Positions 7,687 to 13,623 of a stretch of DNA of 18,042 nt are shown here, one piece after another. The position numbers and the translations under genes were made by a program. This DNA comes from Synergistaceae bacterium (GTDB taxonomy: Bacteria > Synergistota > Synergistia > Synergistales > Aminobacteriaceae): positions 1 to 18,042 of the forward strand of contig JAITPZ010000205.1 of assembly GCA_031289165.1 (NCBI GenBank), written 5' to 3'. Below the pieces are notes generated by a model that saw nothing but the letters and a program-made list of their open reading frames with translations, searched no databases and was not told the DNA's origin. Every line of letters begins with the position of its first letter. The first letter of the stretch is position 1.

Positions 7687-7730
7687 GGAGGGAGATGCCG
7701 CACCCGGCTTTCCCTCCTTCTTTTTATTTT
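7687..7730 (+). terminator. Strong intrinsic terminator between the DUF3798 and DUF819 genes
   Basis: An outer stem GGAGGGA (7687-7693) pairs with TCCCTCC (7711-7717) and an inner GCCG/CGGC stem closes a CACC loop. The tract TTCTTTTTATTTT follows at 7718-7730. It lies 25 nt after the stop of the binding-protein gene. Such terminators often let binding proteins be made in excess over the membrane parts by partial read-through. Confidence 0.82.
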
Positions 7731-7765
7731 CATTGTGGACGTTCCGCCGGAGGTGGGATTGTGTG

Positions 7766-8977
7766 ATGGGGCCGGAAACATGGATCAAAGCGGACGACAC
7801 TCTGGCGCTCTGGACGTTTTTGGTGGGGTGGGCGGCGGTGAGCATCGGGCTCGAACAGAAGTACAGGTGGGCCTCGACGCTTACCGGCTGCATGATCGCC
7901 CTGATCGGGGCCATGCTTCTGGCGAACTTCGGCGTCGTCCCCCTGGACGCTCCCGCTTACGACGTCGTGTGGGGCTACGTCGTCCCCCTGGCCATTCCTC
8001 TGTTGCTTTTCGACGCCGACATCCGGCGCATCCGCAGGGAGAGCGGACGGACCTTCATTTCATTTCACTTTGCGGCCCTGGGCACCGTCCTGGGCACTTT
8101 TATCGCGACGTTCCTTCTCCATGAGCATATTCCCGAGATGCGCGGGGTCTCGGCCATGCTCTGCGGATCCTATATCGGCGGGAGCCTCAACCTGGCCGCG
8201 ATGAAGGACGCCTTCGCGGTTTCGCCCGATATGACCGGCGCCGCTGTCGTGGCCGACAATTTCCTGATGGCGTTCTGCTTCTTTGTCCTGATGTCCCTTC
8301 CGTCGATCGGGTTTTTCCGTAAACATTACAGGATGTCCCGTGAAGCGATTCGAGCCTCCGCCGAAAGCGCATCGGAGGGACTGGAGAATCATGTCGCCCA
8401 TTTCTGGAGACGCCGGGAAGTTTCCCTTATGGACCTGGCGGGCAGCGTCGCTGTGACTTTCGTCATCGTGACCGTGAGCGAGAAACTGGCCGGGTACATC
8501 GGCGCTTCCGCTTTGCCGGGCTTCCTTCGGGCGCTGCTGGGGCAGAAGTACCTCCTGATAACGACCCTCACGGTGCTGGGAGCGACCTTTTTTCCCGGTT
8601 TCTTCAGCGCTCTCGGGGGCGCGAGGGAGTTGGGCACGTTTTTCATCCATATTTTTTTCGTCGTCATCGGCGTACCGGCTTCGTTTACCATGATCCTGAG
8701 CAGGAGCCCCCTGCTTTTCGCGTACGCCGCGATCATCGTATTCGTCAATATGGCGGTGACTCTGGGGTTGGGCAAAGGGTTCGGGTTCGACCTGGAGGAG
8801 CTGGCGATTTCCTGCAACGCGACCATCGGCGGGCCGACCACGGCCGCGGCCATGGCGATCGCAAAGGGCTGGGACGATCTCGTCGCGCCGGCCCTGCTGG
8901 TCGGGATCTGGGGCTACGTCATCGGAAACTACGCGGCCATCGTAACGGCCAATTGCCTGGGAAACCTTCTCTCTTAA
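7766..8977 (+). CDS. DUF819 family multi-pass membrane protein
   Basis: The protein has 403 residues. GGAGGTG at 7749-7755 serves either the ATG at 7766 or a GTG one codon upstream; a TTG at 7733 overlaps the terminator region and is rejected. About ten to twelve hydrophobic helices are visible, with the conserved features of the family (related to B. subtilis YjcL): CGSYIGGSLNLAAM, VADNFLMAF, and near the C-terminus CNATIGGPTTAAAMA. A charged cytoplasmic loop lies around residues 190-230. The repeated IGG motifs in two half-proteins suggest an inverted-repeat transporter fold like other carboxylate- or amino-acid-exporter-type carriers, but no substrate is established that I know of. It separates the DUF3798 gene from the ABC genes, so it may act on the same solute or be an insertion between them. 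Confidence 0.85.
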   Translation: MGPETWIKADDTLALWTFLVGWAAVSIGLEQKYRWASTLTGCMIALIGAMLLANFGVVPLDAPAYDVVWGYVVPLAIPLLLFDADIRRIRRESGRTFISFHFAALGTVLGTFIATFLLHEHIPEMRGVSAMLCGSYIGGSLNLAAMKDAFAVSPDMTGAAVVADNFLMAFCFFVLMSLPSIGFFRKHYRMSREAIRASAESASEGLENHVAHFWRRREVSLMDLAGSVAVTFVIVTVSEKLAGYIGASALPGFLRALLGQKYLLITTLTVLGATFFPGFFSALGGARELGTFFIHIFFVVIGVPASFTMILSRSPLLFAYAAIIVFVNMAVTLGLGKGFGFDLEELAISCNATIGGPTTAAAMAIAKGWDDLVAPALLVGIWGYVIGNYAAIVTANCLGNLLS

Positions 8978-9039
8978 GGCGGAACCCGGGAGGTTCGGAG
9001 AACTTCATGCCCGAGTCGCGGCTGTTGAATTTGATAATT

Positions 9040-9080
9040 TAAGGAGAAACGCGTTTTAAAAGCGGGTATTCTCTGCCTTA
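9040..9080 (+). promoter_or_regulatory. Imperfect inverted repeat in the leader of the ABC genes
   Basis: TAAGG/CCTTA, AGAA/TTCT and CGC/GCG arms are nested around TTTTAAAA, with small bulges. AT-rich TAATATATG follows and could hold a -10 box (TAATAT at 9079-9084), though no -35 is evident. The element may be an operator or an RNA hairpin; it is the only notable structure in the 192-nt gap at 8978-9169. Confidence 0.3.
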
Positions 9081-9169
9081 ATATATGAACGAAATTTTTC
9101 GAAGACGCGGTAATGCGACACAATCGGAGAAATCCTTTAAAGGGATGCCTCAAAAAGAGGTGATGGCAG

Positions 9170-10798
9170 TTGCCTGAAGTTCCGTTGCTGAAACTGGAAA
9201 ACGTAGGCAAGGAATATTTCGGAAATCGAGTTCTCGCCAAAGTCGATTTTTCCCTGAATCGCGGTGAAATCCTCGGCCTCGTCGGAGAAAACGGCGCAGG
9301 AAAATCGACGCTCATGAACATCCTCTTCGGTATGCCGGTCATCTCCGGAACCGGCGGCTACGAGGGGAACATCGTGCTTGACGGCAGGGTCGTCCGCTTC
9401 AATTCTCCCTTCGACGCTCTCGAGGCGGGAATAGGCATGGTGCATCAGGAATTTTCGCTCATTCCGGGTTTTTCCGCCGCCGAAAACATCCTTCTCAACC
9501 GGGAGGCGCTGAACGGTTCGATCCTGGAGCTCGTTTTCAGCGAGCGCCTGAACACCCTCGACCGCCCCGCGATGAGGCGGCGCGCGGCGCGAGCCATCCA
9601 GACGCTGGGGGTCGATATCGGGGTGGACACGATCGCCTCGGAGATGCCGGTGGGGTACAAGCAGTTCATCGAGATCGCGAGAGAGATCGACCGCACCCGG
9701 ACGCGCCTCCTGGTGCTCGACGAGCCGACAGCCGTTCTGACGGAGACGGAGGCCCGCATTCTGCTCGACGCTCTGCGAAAATTGGCGGACGGCGGTATTT
9801 CCATAATCTTCATCTCGCATCGCCTGCAGGAGGTGAAAAGCCTCTGCGACAAGATCGTCGTTCTGCGCGACGGGAACGTCATCAGGGAGGAATCCGCGCG
9901 TTCCGCCTCGATAAGGGACATCGCCGCCTGGATGGTGGGGCGTCAGGTCGACGACTCCCGCCCGCCGAGGACGGGAAAGGTGTCCGACGAGGTCGCCCTT
10001 TCGGTGCGGAACCTGTGGGTGGACATGCCGGGCGAGACGGTGCGCGACGCCACCTTTGACGTTCACAGGGGAGAAATTTTCGGGATCGGCGGGCTGGCCG
10101 GTCAGGGGAAGCTGGGAATCCCCAACGGCATCATGGGACTGTCCCCCTCGGGCGGCGAGGTGGCCCTGTTCGGTAAGAAAATCGAGCTCGACACCCCCCG
10201 AAAGGCCCTCGACAGCGGGATGGCCTTCGTCTCCGAGGACCGTCGCGGGGTGGGGCTGCTGTTGAGCGAGCGGATCGACTGGAACATCGCCTTCACGGGT
10301 ATGCAGGTACAGAATCGGTTCCTGAGGGGGATTCCGGGGCTGGGGAACCTGGTCCGGATCAGGGACGACGCGGCCATCGCGGAGGAGACCGAAAGGTACA
10401 TCAGGGCCCTCGAAATCAGATGCACGGGACCGGGGCAGCGGGCGGTGGAGCTTTCCGGGGGCAACCAGCAGAAGATATGTCTGGCGAAGGCGTTTTCCAT
10501 GCGGCCGGAACTGCTTCTGATCTGCGAGCCGACGCGCGGTATCGACGTCGGGGCCAGAGAACTGGTGCTGAACACGCTGCGCCGCTACAACGAGGAGTAC
10601 GGAACCACGATCCTCATCACCTCGTCGGAACTGGAGGAGCTGCGCTCCGTGTGCGACCGGGTGGCGATTGTCGGCGAGGGAAAGATCGCGGGCATCCTTC
10701 CCGCGACGTCGCCGGCCGAGCGGTTCGGGCTTTTGATGATGGGCGCCGTCGGGGACGGAGACGAAGCGGCGCAGAGGGAGGCGGCGGGCAATGCTTAA
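9170..10798 (+). CDS. Tandem-NBD ABC importer ATPase (nucleoside/sugar type)
   Basis: The protein has 542 residues. The start is a TTG at 9170 with GAGGTGAT just upstream; the nearby ATG at 9163 closes at once. Two ABC domains are seen. Domain 1 has an intact Walker A (GENGAGKST, K45), an unusual signature (MPVGYKQFIEIA instead of LSxGQ) and Walker B with DEPTAVLT (D184, E185). Domain 2 has a degenerate P-loop (GLAGQGKLG), a good signature (LSGGNQQ, 429-434) and Walker B LLLICEPTRGID, where Cys452 replaces the Mg-binding Asp. The class is the RbsA/MglA/YufO type that energises import of sugars or nucleosides. DEPTAVLT and a degraded second Walker B recall the nucleoside (YufO/NupO-like) branch. 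It sits in the cytoplasm on the two permeases encoded next; its 3' end overlaps the first permease by 8 nt. Confidence 0.92.
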   Translation: MPEVPLLKLENVGKEYFGNRVLAKVDFSLNRGEILGLVGENGAGKSTLMNILFGMPVISGTGGYEGNIVLDGRVVRFNSPFDALEAGIGMVHQEFSLIPGFSAAENILLNREALNGSILELVFSERLNTLDRPAMRRRAARAIQTLGVDIGVDTIASEMPVGYKQFIEIAREIDRTRTRLLVLDEPTAVLTETEARILLDALRKLADGGISIIFISHRLQEVKSLCDKIVVLRDGNVIREESARSASIRDIAAWMVGRQVDDSRPPRTGKVSDEVALSVRNLWVDMPGETVRDATFDVHRGEIFGIGGLAGQGKLGIPNGIMGLSPSGGEVALFGKKIELDTPRKALDSGMAFVSEDRRGVGLLLSERIDWNIAFTGMQVQNRFLRGIPGLGNLVRIRDDAAIAEETERYIRALEIRCTGPGQRAVELSGGNQQKICLAKAFSMRPELLLICEPTRGIDVGARELVLNTLRRYNEEYGTTILITSSELEELRSVCDRVAIVGEGKIAGILPATSPAERFGLLMMGAVGDGDEAAQREAAGNA

Positions 10799-11825
10799 AA
10801 AATTTATCGCTACGGCGGGCTGGCCTCGCGTCATCATCGGGCTCTTCCTGTTCGCGCTTTTCGTCGCGGCGCCCTTCGTGGGGGTTCGAATCTCCACCTC
10901 CCTGTCGGATACGCTCGTGCGTTTCGGGATGAACGGGGTCATGGTGCTGGCCCTGATCCCGATGGTCCAGGCGGGATGCGGCCTCAACTTCGGGCTTCCT
11001 CTCGGCATCATCGCGGGCCTTCTGGGGGCGACGACGAGCATCGAGCTGGGCGTTCGCGGGGCCCTGGGCTTCGCCGTGGCCGTGGGGCTTTCCGTCCCCA
11101 TCGCCGCGGTTTTGGGCTACGGCTACGGCCAGCTCCTGAACCGCGTCAAAGGGGATGAGATGATGATCGCGACCTACGTCGGTTTTTCGTCGGTCGCCTT
11201 CATGTGCATGGCGTGGCTGCTTCTGCCCTACAAAAACCCGACGATGGTCTGGGGTTATCAGGGCAGCGGGCTTCGCACCACGATCAGCGTCAATGAGTAC
11301 TGGTTTCACATTCTGAGCGACTTTTTCTCCTTTAAAATCGGCACCTTTTACTTTCCGACGGGCATGTTTTTGTTTTTCGGGTTCATGAGCCTTCTGATGT
11401 GGCTTTTCATGAAGACAAAGACGGGCACCGCCATGACCGCCGTGGGCTCGAACCCCGAGTTCGCGCGCGCGTCGGGCGTGAACGTCGACCGGATGCGCAT
11501 CGTGTCGGTCGTCCTGTCCACGATCTTCGGGGCGATCGGAATTTTGGTCTACCAGCAGAGCTTCGGCTTCATCCAGCTCTACATGGGCCCCTTTTACATG
11601 GCGCTCCCGGCGGTGGCCGCCATTCTCCTCGGCGGGGCCTCCGTCAACAGGGCGACGATCTTCAACGTGGCGGTGGGCACGTTTTTGTTCCAGGGCATCC
11701 TGACGATGACGCCGTCGGTCATCAACAGCGTCCTGAAAACGGACATGTCCGAGGTCATCCGAATTATCGTCAGCAACGGAATGATCCTCTACGCTCTGAC
11801 GAGAAAGGCGCAGGTGAAGAGATGA
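10791..11825 (+). CDS. ABC transporter permease 1 (BPD_transp_2 / branched-chain and nucleoside permease family)
   Basis: The protein has 344 residues; the ATG at 10791 overlaps the ATPase stop by 8 nt and has AGGGAGG upstream. About eight to ten membrane helices are seen. Family landmarks are the GLNFGLPLGIIAGLLGA segment, the cytoplasmic coupling-helix region TKTGTAMTAVGSNPEFARASGVNVDR, and a glycine-rich ILLGGASVNRATIFNVAVGTF. This is the permease class of ribose, galactose and nucleoside importers. It pairs with the second permease as a heterodimer, as in NupP/NupQ-type systems, rather than the RbsC homodimer. Substrate unknown. Its stop overlaps the next start as ATGA. Confidence 0.9.
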   Translation: MLKKFIATAGWPRVIIGLFLFALFVAAPFVGVRISTSLSDTLVRFGMNGVMVLALIPMVQAGCGLNFGLPLGIIAGLLGATTSIELGVRGALGFAVAVGLSVPIAAVLGYGYGQLLNRVKGDEMMIATYVGFSSVAFMCMAWLLLPYKNPTMVWGYQGSGLRTTISVNEYWFHILSDFFSFKIGTFYFPTGMFLFFGFMSLLMWLFMKTKTGTAMTAVGSNPEFARASGVNVDRMRIVSVVLSTIFGAIGILVYQQSFGFIQLYMGPFYMALPAVAAILLGGASVNRATIFNVAVGTFLFQGILTMTPSVINSVLKTDMSEVIRIIVSNGMILYALTRKAQVKR

Positions 11826-12934
11826 GCCGCCTGAACAGAGGAATTGGAAGTTTGCTTATGGATTACGCGGTCCCCCTCATTTTTATCGTTATTTCTGCCG
11901 CGGCGATCCCGCTTTCGGGCTTTTCGGCGGCTTACCTGGTCCAGGAACTGCTGATTCGCGTCGGGCGCAATTCGTTTTTGATCCTGTCCCTGCTGATTCC
12001 CATCATGGCCGGGATGGGGCTGAATTTTGGAATGGTCCTCGGGGCGATGGCGGGGCAGATTGGCCTGATCTTCGTCTCGGACTGGTCCATCGTTGGAATT
12101 CCCGGCATCGTGCTGGCGATGATCGTCGGAACGCCGTTCGCCGTCGTTCTGGGCGTCCTCTGCGGCGAGGTGCTGAACCGCGCCAGGGGGCAGGAGATGG
12201 TGACCTCCTACATTCTGGGCTTCTTCATCAACGGCGTCTACCAGCTGCTCGTCCTCTACTTCATGGGCTGGCTGATTCCGATTTCGAATCCGGCCCTCGT
12301 GCTTTCACGCGGTTACGGCATCCGCAACGCCATCAGCCTCACGGGAATTCGCATGGTGCTGGACCGGCTGGTTCCGCTCAAAATCGGAACGATCAGCGTC
12401 CCCGTCGCGACGTACCTCGTCATCGCGGCGTTCTGTTTCTTCATCGTCTGGTTTCGCCGGACGAAGCTGGGGCAGGATATGCGGGCGATCGGCCAGGACA
12501 TGCCCGTGGCCGACTCCGCCGGCATTCCCGTGAACCGGACGCGCGTCATCGCCATCGTGATCTCGACGGTGCTGGCCTGCTACGGCCAGATCATCTTCCT
12601 GCAGAACATGGGGACGCTCAATACCTACAACAGCCACGATCAGGCGGGCATGTTCTCCATCGCCGCCCTGCTGATCGGCGGGGCCAGCGTCTCGCGCGCG
12701 GGGATCGGCAACGTGTTTCTGGGCGTCACCCTGTTCCACCTGATGTTCATCGTGGCGCCGATGGCGGGTAAAAACCTGATGGGGCAGGCGCAGATCGGGG
12801 AGTATTTCCGGGTCTTCGTCTCCTACGGGATCATCGCCATCGCGCTCGTGCTGCACGCGTGGAAGCGCTTCCGCGACCGCATGGAAGCGCGGCGAAGCCT
12901 CCGCGGCCCGGCGGAGAGAAGGGAGGGAGCGTAG
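11822..12934 (+). CDS. ABC transporter permease 2 (BPD_transp_2 family)
   Basis: The protein has 370 residues from the ATG at 11822, which overlaps the upstream TGA by 4 nt (ATGA) and implies coupled translation. It parallels permease 1: GMGLNFGMVLGAMAGQIGL, a coupling region TKLGQDMRAIGQDMPVADSAGIPVNRTR, and LLIGGASVSRAGIGNVFLGVTLF. The two share an ancestor but are clearly diverged, consistent with a heterodimeric channel. Eight or more helices are visible, and the C-terminus ends in a basic cytoplasmic tail (KRFRDRMEARRSLRG). The stop TAG is immediately followed by the ATG of the next gene. Confidence 0.9.
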   Translation: MSRLNRGIGSLLMDYAVPLIFIVISAAAIPLSGFSAAYLVQELLIRVGRNSFLILSLLIPIMAGMGLNFGMVLGAMAGQIGLIFVSDWSIVGIPGIVLAMIVGTPFAVVLGVLCGEVLNRARGQEMVTSYILGFFINGVYQLLVLYFMGWLIPISNPALVLSRGYGIRNAISLTGIRMVLDRLVPLKIGTISVPVATYLVIAAFCFFIVWFRRTKLGQDMRAIGQDMPVADSAGIPVNRTRVIAIVISTVLACYGQIIFLQNMGTLNTYNSHDQAGMFSIAALLIGGASVSRAGIGNVFLGVTLFHLMFIVAPMAGKNLMGQAQIGEYFRVFVSYGIIAIALVLHAWKRFRDRMEARRSLRGPAERREGA

Positions 12935-13420
12935 ATGCGCCGCCTTTTGCGTTCGCTGCTTCTCGCTCTGGTGATTGCGCTGGCGACGTGGCTCGTTTAC
13001 ATCGGGCGCGAGCATCAGGTCTTTCTGGACAACAAAACGATCGAGGCGGGCGGTCAGAGCTTCAGGGCCCTGAAATTCGTGAAGATCAGCGTGAACGGCG
13101 GAGAGCCCATCGAGCTGATGCCGCGCGACCGCGACCTGGCGCTGGTCGTCGGTCCTGCGTTCAAAATTCGGGTCGAGGTGATGGACGAGTGGGGCGAGGA
13201 GGTCGAAAAGACCATCGACAGGAAGCTGACCCCCGGCTTCTCCAGGGATATGATGCTGAGCATGCCCCTTCTGGCGGCGGAGAGGGAGGACTGGATCCTT
13301 CCGTCCCCGACGGCGCAGCAAACCGCAGCCGCGGCGAACGAAGCTCCCCCCGCGGAACTGCCCTCGGCCGCGACGGAGCCCCTGTCCCCGGAGGGAGCGC
13401 CGCCTCCCGCGAACCCGTAA
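12935..13420 (+). CDS. Small membrane-anchored protein, DUF6672-like, accessory to the ABC cassette
   Basis: The protein has 161 residues; its ATG directly abuts the permease 2 stop, with GGGAGGGAG as ribosome site. Residues 1-6 are basic and about 7-23 form one membrane helix (LLLALVIALATWLVYIG), so the rest faces outside the membrane. The mature part has a short beta-rich domain: REHQVFLDNKTIEAGG, then VKISVNGGEPIELMPRDRDLALVVG, then KIRVEVMDEWG. From about residue 127 on it is Ala/Pro/Glu-rich and probably unstructured. It resembles the DUF6672 proteins that, as I recall, accompany DUF3798/ABC loci in fusobacteria and spirochaetes; this naming is from memory. Tight linkage suggests a structural or docking role with the permeases, which is inference. 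Confidence 0.7.
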   Translation: MRRLLRSLLLALVIALATWLVYIGREHQVFLDNKTIEAGGQSFRALKFVKISVNGGEPIELMPRDRDLALVVGPAFKIRVEVMDEWGEEVEKTIDRKLTPGFSRDMMLSMPLLAAEREDWILPSPTAQQTAAAANEAPPAELPSAATEPLSPEGAPPPANP

Positions 13421-13454
13421 CGCGGAAGGATGGTTCGACCTGAATAAAAGCCAA

Positions 13455-13485
13455 TACCCCCCGGCAAAACGGGGGGTAAATTTTT
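13455..13485 (+). terminator. Intrinsic terminator closing the ABC operon
   Basis: A 9-bp stem TACCCCCCG/CGGGGGGTA (13455-13463 with 13470-13478) has the loop GCAAAA, followed by AATTTTT. It lies 34 nt after the last stop codon of the cassette. Confidence 0.88.
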
Positions 13486-13623
13486 CGCTTCCACTCGACG
13501 GCGGGGTATGGTGGTTTAACTTAAGTTACTGTAAGGGGCTAAAAGTTTTCATCGACAGCAAGCCATTTTCAGCTATTCCAACTTCAGGCTTTTTACCTGA
13601 ATTCGCTGTGCACGGCAAATAAA

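Noticed and set aside
7733..7765. TTG start for the DUF819 gene
   Set aside because: It lies just after the T-tract of the terminator and upstream of the GGAGGTG ribosome site, which points to 7763 or 7766.
6351..7781. Minus-strand frame of 476 codons opposite the DUF3798 gene
   Set aside because: Shadow of the real gene and crosses its terminator; no domain or sensible start.
8983..8997. GAACC/GGTTC hairpin after the DUF819 gene
   Set aside because: Five base pairs with no T-tract; probably does not terminate transcription.
9137..11101. Minus-strand open frame of 654 codons antisense to the ABC ATPase and permease 1
   Set aside because: Low-complexity, Arg/His/Pro-rich product with no domain; the opposite strand encodes clear ABC motifs.
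11399..11821. Upstream extension of permease 2
   Set aside because: It would overlap permease 1 by 400 nt with a hydrophilic product; the ATGA overlap at 11822 gives the proper start.
13583..13601. Hairpin TTCAGG/CCTGAA after the histidine kinase gene
   Set aside because: Only 6 bp and no T-run on the minus strand; too weak to call a terminator.
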